Positions 51,972-60,693 of a DNA stretch of 64,000 nt are shown here, piece after piece. Source of the stretch: JAKANT01 sp035502095. GTDB taxonomy: Bacteria > Pseudomonadota > Gammaproteobacteria > Burkholderiales > Burkholderiaceae_F. Location of the stretch: positions 186,001 through 250,000 of the forward strand of contig DATJUX010000043.1 in assembly GCA_035502095.1 (NCBI GenBank), read 5' to 3'. Under the pieces are notes generated by a model. That model was not told the DNA's origin. It saw nothing but the letters and a program-made list of their open reading frames with translations, and made no database searches. Positions within the stretch are counted from its first letter, which is position 1. Every line of letters starts with the position of its first letter. The position numbers and the translations under genes were made by a program.

Positions 51972-52662
51972 CGGGTACCCCGGAAACGCCTGGGTTGCGG
52001 CGGGCAACGTGATGCAGTCGGGCGCAGTCTTGAAACGTGGAGGGTTGCGGCAGCACCAGGAAGTGCGGGTGGCGGACGCCGCCGCCAGTAACTGTGCATA
52101 TTACACATTTGGTCCAGGCTCCAGAACGCGACCCGACGTACGGCATACCACCCAGCCGGGACCCGGCGCGTGCGGGTGACGCTGCAACGACGCAGTTCAA
52201 CGGCGCGTATCGCAACGACGGTCAAGCCGGGCATGCGGCGCCCGCACGAAGGCGATCGCGCGGAGTTCGAAGGCACCGTCACCGACTTCACGCCGACCAC
52301 GCCACGGATGACCGTTCACGGACTTGAACAGGGTGAGGCAGGCCGCGCGCCTGCCTCACGCCGCATCTCAATCGTCGTCATGGCCGTCGCCGCCGTCCTG
52401 CCCGGCCGGCGCCGGCGTGGTCATTCCGTACGTCCCTGGTTTTCGCCGTCAGGACCCGTGGTCAATCCCTTCGGTCGATCGTTCGGTTCTTCGCCGTGGC
52501 GTCGCTGCCATCCCGCGGTGGTGCACGCTGAGCGCTTGCGATCGCCCGGCGCGCCCCCAATGACGAGATCCGCTCGGTCGCTCCCGATGTAGAGGCGCGC
52601 TCGCCTCGACGGCGGGAAGACGCACAATCGCGCACTCGGCCCGCAAAATGGAGGATCTGGTC
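51972..52662. other. Divergent intergenic region between response regulator and DUF4432 gene
   Basis: Nearly 700 bases without an intact gene. An AT-rich patch (about 52085-52115) contains TGTG-N7-CACA (52093-52107) and, on the minus strand, a TAATAT that could be a -10 element for the response regulator. A DUF5666-like fragment lies at 52260-52322 and is annotated separately. The rest shows nothing I can support. Confidence 0.5.
52260..52322 (+). pseudogene. DUF5666 module remnant
   Basis: The short frame reads AEFEGTVTDFTPTTPRMTVH followed by Gly. It aligns end to end with a module of the lipoprotein at 49211-50389 (AEIEGRISAFTSSQQFSVDG). No start, signal peptide or second module surrounds it, and it runs opposite to that gene, so it appears to be a leftover of a related gene. 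Confidence 0.45.
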
Positions 52663-53766
52663 ATGACCGAACGGTCGCCCGCCGCCTGTACGGTGAAGAC
52701 CTCGACCCTGCGCGGCGGCCGTCGCGCGGGGGTGGAGGTCGCCGAAGTCGACAACGGACGACTGCGTCTCGCCGTCCTGCCCCAGCGTGGCATGGGCATC
52801 TGGAAAGCGTGGGTCGACGGGCTCGAGTTCGGCTGGAACTCGCCCGTACGGGGTCCTGTTCATCCGGCGTTCGTTCCGATCGACGACCCGAGCGGGCTCG
52901 GATGGCTCGAAGGCTTCGACGAACTGCTGTGCCGCTGCGGATTGCAGAGCAATGGCGCGCCCGACTTCGACGACCAGGGCCGCTTGCTCTATCCGCTGCA
53001 CGGCCGGATCGCGAATCTCCCGGCCGAGGAAGTCCAGTCGCGCTGGGATGAAGCCGGTGTGCTGCAGGTGACCGGCGACGTGCACGAGGTGCGCTTTCAT
53101 CACCAGCATCTGCGACTCAGATCGACGGTAACGGTGCGGCCGGGGGAGGCCGGATTCTCGGTCCGCGACGAAGTGACGAACCTCTCGGGATGGCCGGCGC
53201 GGATGCAATTGCTCTATCACTTCAACCTCGGGCCGCCGCTGCTTGGAAGCGGTGCATCCCTGCTGGCACCCATCATGGAACTCGCGCCGCGCAATGCACG
53301 TGCGGCGCAGGGCATCGATGCGTGGGACGCGTACGGAGCGCCGGAGCCGGCCACCGAGCAGGTCTACTTCGCGACCGTGCACGCGCGTCCCGATGGCGGC
53401 ACCCTCGCGCTCTTGAAGAGCGCGGACGGACGACTCGGTACCAGCGTGCGCTGGAACCGCACCCAGTTGCCGTGCTTCGTGCTGTGGAAGAACACGAACA
53501 CGCTGCGCGACGGGTACGTCACCGGAATCGAGCCCGGCACCAATTTTCCGAATCCGCACCGGTTCGAAGCCGACTGCGGAAGGACGGTGGCACTGGCCGC
53601 GGGCGAGTCGCGGTCCTTCGATCTCAGCTTCGCCTTTCACCTCGGCGCCGAAAGCGTCCGGGGCGCGATCGCCGAAATCGAGGCGTTGCGCGGGTCACAG
53701 ATGCCGCCGGTGATCCATCGCAGCCCGCTCGTTGGGCGATGGTCCGCACCCGAACCGATGGCGTGA
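52663..53766 (+). CDS. DUF4432/aldose-1-epimerase-like protein
   Basis: A 367-residue protein of the galactose-mutarotase fold, DUF4432 group. Family features include RLRLAVLPQRGMGIWKAWVD at the N-terminus, WLEGFDELLCRCGLQSNGAP and LHGRIANLPAEEV with a His that fits the mutarotase catalytic acid. Near the C-terminus, CFVLWKNTNTLRDGYVTGIE is followed by PGTNFPNPH, with a Glu that fits the base. A sugar or sugar-derivative epimerase is likely; the substrate is unknown. The ATG at 52663 has GGAGG at a good distance, whereas an ATG at 52648 has none. The neighbours do not form a recognisable sugar pathway. Confidence 0.85.
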   Translation: MTERSPAACTVKTSTLRGGRRAGVEVAEVDNGRLRLAVLPQRGMGIWKAWVDGLEFGWNSPVRGPVHPAFVPIDDPSGLGWLEGFDELLCRCGLQSNGAPDFDDQGRLLYPLHGRIANLPAEEVQSRWDEAGVLQVTGDVHEVRFHHQHLRLRSTVTVRPGEAGFSVRDEVTNLSGWPARMQLLYHFNLGPPLLGSGASLLAPIMELAPRNARAAQGIDAWDAYGAPEPATEQVYFATVHARPDGGTLALLKSADGRLGTSVRWNRTQLPCFVLWKNTNTLRDGYVTGIEPGTNFPNPHRFEADCGRTVALAAGESRSFDLSFAFHLGAESVRGAIAEIEALRGSQMPPVIHRSPLVGRWSAPEPMA

Positions 53767-53805
53767 CTTGCTTGCGGGCGCCGACCGGTTCGCCACGCGC
53801 GACCG

Positions 53806-55389
53806 CTACATCTGGGCGGGTGCGCTGTTGGCGGGCTCGGCGCAGGACGCCGGCGGACGAGCGCCAGGGCCGGCCCGGGTCACGCGCCAAAGGCTCGCGT
53901 CCTTGGTGTTGAAAACCGCGGATGCGATCGCCGTCGCGGGTAGCTGCTTGACTTGGTCGGGTGCGCCGATCACCCATGCCACCGGCGCGCGACAGAGGAC
54001 CGCCGGCAGATCGCGCGGCTCGAGCAGTACGCCGGCTGCCGCGCGCGGATCGAACCCCGCGCCGTCGGCGAGTTCACGGCGCCAGTTGTCCTGCTTTTGC
54101 ACCTCCGCACTCGACCAGTCGTCGATCACCACGACGGGATCGCGCAGCCGGGCATAAAAGGGCACGTCAAAGTCGAAGCGGTTGAGCATCAGCACGGGCT
54201 CGTTCGGGCCGCGTCGCGCAAGCAGTTCGCGCGCAAGGTCGCGTGCGGACCCACGTGGTGCGACGGTCAGCACGACGGCGGCAACCAGACTGACCGAAAT
54301 TCCGAACGCTGCTGCGCCCCACCAGAGCCAGCGCGCCTGCGCGTTCGGTGCGCGGTCCGCCGCATACCCGTCCGCGATCAACCAGGCAAGGGGCGGGAGC
54401 GCGGGAAGGATGTAGCCCACGATCTTCGATTGGGGAATCGAGAAGAAAACCAGCACCGCGGCGGCCCACAACCACGCGAGCTGGCGGACCCCGGGGTCAC
54501 CGGAGCGTCGGGCCGCGGTTGCGATCTGGCGATAGAGCCAAGGGAGCCACGGCAGGCAGAGCACGAACAAGAGGGCGGCGAAGAACCAGATCGGCTGGAC
54601 GTTGTTGAAGCCGCTCTCGGCGAAACGCTTGAAGTGCTGGACGACGAAGAAGTAGTCGAAGAAGTCGTCGAAGCGCAGCTGCATGGCGATGAACCAGGGT
54701 GCCGCGAGCGCGATGAAGATGGCCATGCCGGCCCAGGAAAACAGCGTGGCGAATGCGCGCCAGCGACGCGTCCATACCAGCCAGGTCGCCACCACGAGCG
54801 CCGGAATGACCGCACCGATCAGGCCTTTTGCGAGCACGCCGAGCGCGGCGGCGGCGTATGCCGCAAGCAGCACGCCGTGCCGCTGCGCGCCGCGATCGGC
54901 GCTGAGCACGACGTCGGCAAGCAGCAGGATCGTGGCGCTGATCAGGCCGGCGACGAGCATGTCGAGGTTCGCGTACTGGCCCGCGCAGAGAAAGAGCGGC
55001 TGCGCGACCAGCGCGACGACGGCGAGTTTGGCCTGCTGCTCGTTGGCCCAGCGGCGCGTGAAAGCGCGCAGCGCGACGACCGCGATCAGCAGGCCGAGCA
55101 GGGGAGCCGCCCGGGCGGCGAGCTCGTTGGCGCCGAAGGCCCACATCGACGCCGCCGTGATCCAGTAGAAAAGCGGCGGCTTGTGGAAGAACGGCAGCCC
55201 GTCGAGGGTCGGCGTGAGCCAGTTGCCGGTACGCAGCATCTCCCAGGCGACGCCGACGTAGCGTCCTTCGTCGGGCAGCATGAGGGGTCGTGCCCAGCAC
55301 GCCAAGGCAAGCGCGACCAGCAGGAAGGCGACCGCGTACGCGCCGGTCGGCGATTCTCCGGGGATCGAGCGATCAAGTGCTGCGTTCAC
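53806..55389 (-). CDS. ArnT-like glycosyltransferase (GT83/PMT family)
   Basis: A 527-residue multi-pass inner-membrane glycosyltransferase that uses a lipid-linked sugar donor. The acidic motif of the first periplasmic loop is PDEGRYVGVAWEMLRTGNWL, followed by FFHKPPLFYWITAASMWAFG, both typical of ArnT and PMT enzymes. About ten hydrophobic segments follow, then a C-terminal periplasmic domain of about 130 residues. ArnT adds aminoarabinose to lipid A, but no arn genes are here, so the acceptor and sugar are open. The GTG at 55389 is chosen since the longer open frame (to 55566) is not hydrophobic or conserved. Confidence 0.85.
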   Translation of the reverse strand: MNAALDRSIPGESPTGAYAVAFLLVALALACWARPLMLPDEGRYVGVAWEMLRTGNWLTPTLDGLPFFHKPPLFYWITAASMWAFGANELAARAAPLLGLLIAVVALRAFTRRWANEQQAKLAVVALVAQPLFLCAGQYANLDMLVAGLISATILLLADVVLSADRGAQRHGVLLAAYAAAALGVLAKGLIGAVIPALVVATWLVWTRRWRAFATLFSWAGMAIFIALAAPWFIAMQLRFDDFFDYFFVVQHFKRFAESGFNNVQPIWFFAALLFVLCLPWLPWLYRQIATAARRSGDPGVRQLAWLWAAAVLVFFSIPQSKIVGYILPALPPLAWLIADGYAADRAPNAQARWLWWGAAAFGISVSLVAAVVLTVAPRGSARDLARELLARRGPNEPVLMLNRFDFDVPFYARLRDPVVVIDDWSSAEVQKQDNWRRELADGAGFDPRAAAGVLLEPRDLPAVLCRAPVAWVIGAPDQVKQLPATAIASAVFNTKDASLWRVTRAGPGARPPASCAEPANSAPAQM

Positions 55390-55816
55390 TGGGTGCCTGC
55401 GTGCGGCATGAGTGGTCAACGCACGGGCCAGCCGCGCGCCGACCGGATGGCGATCGACCTTTTGCGGATGGTTGCACGCAAAGGCGCGCTGCGGACCGAA
55501 CTCGATACTCTCGCGCCCATCACTGAATTTTTCCTGAATGGAGAGCGTCGGCGACCTGTCGCGCATTGAGGCAGGTCAAGCAATCCGACCGCAATGACGA
55601 GTCCAATATATCCGCGCGCGGGGTAGTCCGAACCGGGGGCGCCGGGCCTCTGCCGAACGACCGGTGATACCCCGACCCGGCGGCTGCGCGCTTCTCGGCA
55701 TGGACGCTCCTCCGCTTGCGCCCGAACCGTCGGCAAGCGTCCGGGCGCTTGTAGGAGGTGCGGTCACGGCGTAGCCTGTTTGATCCTGCAACCCATGTTC
55801 GTCACCGGAGGACACC
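55390..55816. other. Divergent intergenic region before the DUF1326 gene
   Basis: No supported gene. The region carries a less GC-rich spot (TCCAATATATCC near 55609), where a promoter for the glycosyltransferase could lie on the minus strand, and ends with the CGGAGGACACC ribosome binding site of the DUF1326 gene. Confidence 0.45.
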
Positions 55817-56431
55817 ATGGCGGGATGGCGCGTAGAAGGCCGGTATATGGAGACGTGCAACTGCACGTACCTCTGTCCATGCATCAGTTCCAACCTCACC
55901 GCGCGGCCGACCGAAGGCGACTGCAAAGTGGCCATAGCGATGCAGATCGACAAGGGGGCCAAGGACGGCGTGAAGCTCGACGGGCTCGCCTTCATCGTGG
56001 TCATGCATGCGCCGACGGCGATGGCGGATGGCAACATCACCGTTGGCCTGATCGTCGACGACCGCGCGACCGACGAACAAGCCGGGGCGATCGGAGCCAT
56101 CGCGACCGGTGCTGCGGGCGGACCGATGGCTGCGCTCGGGCCGCTGGTCGGGCGGATCGCCGGGGTTGAACGGCGGCCGATCCGTTTCGAAGCGCAAGGA
56201 CTGACGCGCAGCGTCAAGGCGGGCGACCTCGTCGACCAGGCGTGCGAGGGCGTTGCGGGCCCGGCACGTGCCGGTGAACCCATCTACCTGGAGAACACCT
56301 GCCACCCGGTCAATTCCACGATTGCGCTGGCCAAGGCGACGCGCAGCAGCATGCACGCCTTTGGCATCGATTGGGACGACGCGAGCGGCGCGCGCAACGG
56401 CCACTTCGCACCCTTCGCATGGGCTGGGTAG
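55817..56431 (+). CDS. DUF1326 family protein
   Basis: A 204-residue soluble protein. The N-terminus carries a cysteine-rich sequence, YMETCNCTYLCPCISSNLTA, which is the hallmark of the family and looks like a metal site. The remainder is a beta-rich domain (VKLDGLAFIVVMHAPTAMAD, then GNITVGLIVDD) ending with HPVNSTIALAKATRSS. DUF1326 genes are typically next to DUF2182 genes, as here, with the reading frames overlapping by 13 bases. A role in metal handling by the pair is inferred. A strong GGAGGAC sequence precedes the ATG. Confidence 0.88.
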   Translation: MAGWRVEGRYMETCNCTYLCPCISSNLTARPTEGDCKVAIAMQIDKGAKDGVKLDGLAFIVVMHAPTAMADGNITVGLIVDDRATDEQAGAIGAIATGAAGGPMAALGPLVGRIAGVERRPIRFEAQGLTRSVKAGDLVDQACEGVAGPARAGEPIYLENTCHPVNSTIALAKATRSSMHAFGIDWDDASGARNGHFAPFAWAG

Positions 56432-57246
56432 CGCAAGCCGCGCTCGACAGTCGTCTTGAAGCGATCGTGCGCCGCGACCGCAGGGTCGTCGCGGCAAGCC
56501 TCGGTGCGGTCATCGCCCTGGCATGGATCTACCTCTGGCTCGCGGCGGGATCGATGAACTCGATGCAGGTCGCCGCCATGCCGGACATGCCCGACATGCC
56601 GGACATGCCCATGCCGGGCACCGCACCCGATCTGTCCCTGGTTTCGTTGCTCCTGACCTTCCTGATGTGGACGGTCATGATGATCGGCATGATGCTGCCG
56701 AGCGCCGCGCCGACGATCCTCCTGTACGCGGTCATGGTGCGCAAGAACGGCGCGCGCGGCACGGTTCTGCCCGGTGCCTGGGTGTTCGTGAGCGGCTATC
56801 TCGCCGCCTGGACCGGCTTCAGCCTGGTCGCCGCGCTGCTGCAGGTCGCGCTCGAGGCGGCAACGCTCCTGACACCGATGATGGTGTCGGCAAGCCGGGG
56901 TCTGAGCGCGGCCATCCTGCTTGCCGCCGGCATCTACCAGTGGCTTCCGATCAAGGACGCATGCCTGCGCAAGTGCCAGGCTCCGGTGCAGTTCTTCGTC
57001 GCGCGGTGGCGGGCCGGCGCGGCAGGCGCGTTTCGCATGGGTGTGGAAAGCGGGCTCTACTGCCTCGGCTGCTGCGGGGTGCTCATGCTGCTGCTTTTCG
57101 TCGCGGGCGTCATGAACCTGTTGTGGGTGGCGGTGATAGCGGGCTTCGTCCTGCTCGAGAAGTTGCTGCCGGCCGGAAGAATCGTATCGCGCGCTGCCGG
57201 CCTGGTGTTGATCGTCGCCGGTGTCGCGCTGCTTGTAAGACCGTAA
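56419..57246 (+). CDS. DUF2182 integral membrane protein
   Basis: A 275-residue inner-membrane protein with about seven helices and a family Met-rich pattern. After the first helix (about 25-45) a loop holds the repeat MPDMPDMPDMPMPG, followed by WTVMMIGMMLPSAAPTILLY, the DUF2182 signature. Further motifs are GIYQWLPIKDACLRKCQAP and GVESGLYCLGCCGVLMLL, where paired Cys residues may bind metal. The DUF is described as a predicted metal-binding membrane protein. It is translated from an ATG inside the DUF1326 gene, so the two are coupled and probably work together. Confidence 0.88.
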   Translation: MGWVAQAALDSRLEAIVRRDRRVVAASLGAVIALAWIYLWLAAGSMNSMQVAAMPDMPDMPDMPMPGTAPDLSLVSLLLTFLMWTVMMIGMMLPSAAPTILLYAVMVRKNGARGTVLPGAWVFVSGYLAAWTGFSLVAALLQVALEAATLLTPMMVSASRGLSAAILLAAGIYQWLPIKDACLRKCQAPVQFFVARWRAGAAGAFRMGVESGLYCLGCCGVLMLLLFVAGVMNLLWVAVIAGFVLLEKLLPAGRIVSRAAGLVLIVAGVALLVRP

Positions 57247-57290
57247 ACGCCGACTCGCGCTCTCCGCCGCGCCGGCTTGTTCGGCGTCGG

Positions 57291-58022
57291 CTACTGGGCC
57301 TGCGCGCGGCCGCCGAGGTAGGCCGCGCGCACTTCCTCGTTGTCGCGCAGGTCGGCAGGCGTGCCTGCGATGACGAGCCGGCCCGCCTCGAGGACGTACC
57401 CCCGATCGGCGATGCCGAGCGCCATGTTGGCGTTCTGCTCGACGAGCAGCACGGTCGTCCCCTGCTGGCGGATCTCTGCGATGACGCGAAACACCTGCTG
57501 CACGACCAGCGGTGCCAGCCCCAAGGATGGTTCGTCGAGCAGGAGCAGCTTCGGGCGCGACATGAGGCCGCGCGCGATCGCCACCATCTGCTGCTGCCCA
57601 CCGGAGAGGGTCCAGCCCAGGGCGTCGGCGAACGGCCGCAGCTCCGGAAAGATCCCGAACATGCGTTCCATGTCGGCCTCGAGCGCGGCGCGCCTTACCG
57701 CCCTGCGGTTCGAACCGCCGAGCAGGATGTTCTCCTTCACCGTGAGGCCGGGGAAGATGCGCCGTCCTTCGGGCACGTGCGCAACGCCGAGCCGCACGAT
57801 CGCCTCCGGCCCGAGCGCGCCGATGTCGCGACCGTCGAAGCGGATCGAGCCCGACGCCGGGCCGACCAGGCCCGATATCGCGCGCATGGTCGTGCTCTTG
57901 CCGGCGCCGTTCGCGCCGAGCAGGGCGACGATCTCGCCGGCCTCGACGTGCATCGAGACGGCGCGCAGCGCTTCGACCTTGCCGTAGGTCGCCACCAGGC
58001 GATCGAGTTCAAGCAGCGGCAC
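57291..58022 (-). CDS. livF: Branched-chain amino acid-type ABC transporter ATPase LivF
   Basis: A 243-residue ATPase. Walker A is LLGANGAGKSTTMRAISG, the signature is LSGGQQQMVAIARGLMSRPK, and Walker B is LLLLDEPSLGLAPLVVQQVF. The short LivF-type layout matches that family. The start overlaps the end of the LivMG gene by 14 bases, so they are co-translated. It is the last gene of the rhaM-livKHMGF unit and converges with DUF2182. Confidence 0.95.
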   Translation of the reverse strand: MPLLELDRLVATYGKVEALRAVSMHVEAGEIVALLGANGAGKSTTMRAISGLVGPASGSIRFDGRDIGALGPEAIVRLGVAHVPEGRRIFPGLTVKENILLGGSNRRAVRRAALEADMERMFGIFPELRPFADALGWTLSGGQQQMVAIARGLMSRPKLLLLDEPSLGLAPLVVQQVFRVIAEIRQQGTTVLLVEQNANMALGIADRGYVLEAGRLVIAGTPADLRDNEEVRAAYLGGRAQAQ

Positions 58023-59790
58023 GCGCGTTCACCTGTCCGAGGTATGCAGCGATCACATCGGGATGGCGCAGCACCTCGCCGGGCGCACCGTCGGCGATGC
58101 GCCGGCCGAAGTTGAGCACGGTGATGTGATCGGCGACCTTTTCCACCAGGTTCATGTCGTGGTCGATGATCAGGATGGTGAGGCCGTGGCCCTTGAGACG
58201 CGTCAGCAGCGTTACCAGCTCCTCCTTTTCGGCGTGATTGAGGCCGGCACCCGGCTCGTCGAGGAGCAGCAGCGTCGGGTTGCCGGCGAGCGCGCGGGCA
58301 ATCTCGACGCGGCGCTGGTGACCGTACGAGAGGCTCCCCACCGCGCGGTGCGCGCGATCGGCGAGGCCGACGAAGCCGAGCGCGGCGAGCGCCAGCGCGT
58401 GTGCGCCGTGTCCGCCGTCGATGAGGTTGCCCGGTCGCTCGGCGCCCACGACGACGTTGTCGAGCACGCTCATCGCGGTGAAAAGCCGGATGTTCTGGAA
58501 CGTGCGTCCCAGTCCGCGCGCCGCGCGCTCGTGCGGCGGCAGCGCGCCGATCGTGGCGCCCGCGAGCGCGATCTCGCCACCGCTCGAGACGTAGAGGCCC
58601 GAGAGGACGTTCAGCAGCGTGCTCTTGCCGGAGCCGTTGGGACCGATCAGCGCGTGCACCCCGTTGCGCCGGACCTCGAGGTCGACCGCATCGACGGCCT
58701 TGAGACCGCCGAAGTGCTTCGAGATCCCGCGCACCGAGAGCAGCACGGTGCCGTCGCCTTGCGCGGTCTCCTTAGTCAGCGGCAGCACCGGCACCGGCAC
58801 GGCGGTTTCCATGGACGGACCGCGCACGCGCCGCACGAGCGCGGCAACGAAGCCCCACACGCCCTCGGGCATGAAGACCATGATGAGAATCACCGCCGCG
58901 CCGTAGACGGCGAGGTAGACGACCTTGAGGAAGCGCAGCCACTCGGGAAGCAGGATGAGCAGCGCGGTGCCGAGCGCGGTACCGAACGGCGAGCGCACGC
59001 CGCCCAGCAGCGCCATGGTCAGGAACACCACCGACTCCGCGAAGCTGAACTGGTCCGGGCTGATATAGCGGAATCCTCCCGCAAACAGCCCGCCGCCGAA
59101 GCCGCCCAGCACCGCCGACAGCGTGAATGCCGCGACCTTCGTGCGGTACGTGTCGACGCCCACGACACCGGCCGCGAGTTCGTTGTCGCGCACGGCCTGC
59201 ATGCGGCGGCCGAGGCGCGAGCGGCCAAGCCGCCAGACGAGGAACCCGACCAGCCAGAGCGACGCGATACAAAGCGCGAGGTAAGCGCCGCTGCCGTCGA
59301 AGCTGTAGCCGAACACCGCAGGCCGCTTGATGCCGCTGATGCCGTCGGGCCCGCGCGTAACCGCAATCCAGTTGGTCAGAACGAGCGAAAGGATGGTCTG
59401 GAAGCTGATCGTGACCATGGCGAGGTAGTGCCCGCCCAGCCGCAACGTCGTGAGGCCCAGCGCCGCACCCGCCACGGCTGCGAGCACGATGCCGAGCGCG
59501 AGCGCGACCCAGAACGGCAGCGCGAGGGTGGTGGTGCCCAGCGCCACGCTGTAGGCCCCGAGGCCGAAGAAGGCCGCCTGTGCGAGGTTGATCTGCCCGG
59601 TGTAACCCAGCACGATCGTCAGGCCGAACACCGCGATCGCATAGGTGGAGGCCTGCATCAGCAGATTGAGCGAATAGGCCGGCATCGGCTGCACGAGCGG
59701 GATCGCGATCGTGACCGCTGCGGCCACGACGAACACGACCGCGCCGGCGACGCGCCGCGTCGGGGACGCGGGCCGAGCGTCGGCGCTCAC
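58009..59790 (-). CDS. Fused LivM permease and LivG ATPase
   Basis: A 593-residue protein joining two usual subunits. Residues 1 to about 320 are LivM, with a multi-helix permease core (LGYTGQINLAQAAFFGLGAY, GGHYLAMVTISFQTILSLVL). Residues about 345-593 are LivG, with Walker A LIGPNGSGKSTLLNVLSGLY, signature SLSYGHQRRVEIARALAG, Walker B TLLLLDEPGAGLNHAE and the LivG-type ending RIADGAPGEVLRHPDVIAAY. This fusion is found in other betaproteobacterial transporters. The start overlaps the livH stop by 4 bases and the end overlaps livF by 14. The substrate is not determined by these parts. Confidence 0.94.
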   Translation of the reverse strand: MSADARPASPTRRVAGAVVFVVAAAVTIAIPLVQPMPAYSLNLLMQASTYAIAVFGLTIVLGYTGQINLAQAAFFGLGAYSVALGTTTLALPFWVALALGIVLAAVAGAALGLTTLRLGGHYLAMVTISFQTILSLVLTNWIAVTRGPDGISGIKRPAVFGYSFDGSGAYLALCIASLWLVGFLVWRLGRSRLGRRMQAVRDNELAAGVVGVDTYRTKVAAFTLSAVLGGFGGGLFAGGFRYISPDQFSFAESVVFLTMALLGGVRSPFGTALGTALLILLPEWLRFLKVVYLAVYGAAVILIMVFMPEGVWGFVAALVRRVRGPSMETAVPVPVLPLTKETAQGDGTVLLSVRGISKHFGGLKAVDAVDLEVRRNGVHALIGPNGSGKSTLLNVLSGLYVSSGGEIALAGATIGALPPHERAARGLGRTFQNIRLFTAMSVLDNVVVGAERPGNLIDGGHGAHALALAALGFVGLADRAHRAVGSLSYGHQRRVEIARALAGNPTLLLLDEPGAGLNHAEKEELVTLLTRLKGHGLTILIIDHDMNLVEKVADHITVLNFGRRIADGAPGEVLRHPDVIAAYLGQVNARAAA

Positions 59791-60662
59791 GCCTTTTCCG
59801 CGACGCGCTCGCCGAAGATGCCCTGCGGCCGGAAGAGCAGGAACACGAACAGGACGAGGAACGCAAAACCGTCCTTGTAGGGCACCGAGACGTACGCGGC
59901 GCCGAATGTCTCGATCACGCCGAGGGCAAGGCCGCCCACGATCGCGCCGGTCACATCGCCGAAGCCGCCGATGATGCTCGCGGCGAACGCCTTGAGCGCG
60001 ATCGACGCCCCCATCTGCACCGAGACGAACAGGATCGGCGCCACCAGGATGCCCGCCAGGCCGCCGAGCGTGGCGCTGTAGACGAAGGTCAGCATGATCA
60101 AAAGCGCGACCGGAATGCCGAGCAGGCTCGCCATTTCCTTGTCCTGCGACACCGCCTGCATCTTCTTGCCGAGCAGCGTGCGCTCGAAGAACAGGTACTG
60201 CAGCGCCACCGCAACGACGGTGACGGCGAGGATCGACAGGTACTGGCTGTCGAAGAACACCGGGCCGACGCTGAACCCCTGGTTCGTGAAGATGCCCGGC
60301 AGGCTCTGCGGGCGCGGTCCGTACGCGGCCAGGACGCCGTTTTCGAGCAGGATCGAGGCGCCGATGGTGCTGATGATCACCGGCAGGAACGAGCGATGAC
60401 GCAGCGGGTAGTAGACCCCCAGGTTGAAGAGCACGCCGAACAGCGCCATCGCGACGACGGTGAGAACGATGCCGAGCCAGTAGGGCCAGCCGAGGTCGAT
60501 GCAGAGCACCACCATCGCGAACGCGCCGAGCATGGCGAAGTCGCCCTGCGCGAAGTTCACCACGTTGGTGGCGCGGTAGATCAGCACGAAGCCGAGCGCC
60601 ACCAGCGCGTAGATGCTGCCTACGCCGAGGCCGGTGAAGAGCAGCTGCAGCGCGATGCCCAT
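59787..60662 (-). CDS. livH: Branched-chain amino acid-type ABC permease LivH
   Basis: A 291-residue inner-membrane permease with eight predicted helices. LivH features are GVGSIYALVALGFVLIYRAT, NFAQGDFAMLGAFAMV and FAASIIGGFGDVTGAIVGGL. It forms the channel with LivM. It follows livK by 31 bases and overlaps the LivMG start by 4. The substrate group is amino acids or related amides, as set by LivK. Confidence 0.95.
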   Translation of the reverse strand: MGIALQLLFTGLGVGSIYALVALGFVLIYRATNVVNFAQGDFAMLGAFAMVVLCIDLGWPYWLGIVLTVVAMALFGVLFNLGVYYPLRHRSFLPVIISTIGASILLENGVLAAYGPRPQSLPGIFTNQGFSVGPVFFDSQYLSILAVTVVAVALQYLFFERTLLGKKMQAVSQDKEMASLLGIPVALLIMLTFVYSATLGGLAGILVAPILFVSVQMGASIALKAFAASIIGGFGDVTGAIVGGLALGVIETFGAAYVSVPYKDGFAFLVLFVFLLFRPQGIFGERVAEKA

Positions 60663-60693
60663 GGTCCGGTCCGCCGTGCGGCCGGAAGGCGCG

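Noticed and set aside
52368..52440. Minus-strand tail reading GQDGGDGHDDD before a stop
   Set aside because: It resembles a protein C-terminus, but an in-frame stop lies about 25 codons upstream, so no gene can be supported.
56578..56620. Tandem ATGCCGGAC repeat as a mobile or microsatellite element
   Set aside because: It encodes an in-frame Met-Pro-Asp loop inside DUF2182 and is better explained as a metal-binding segment.
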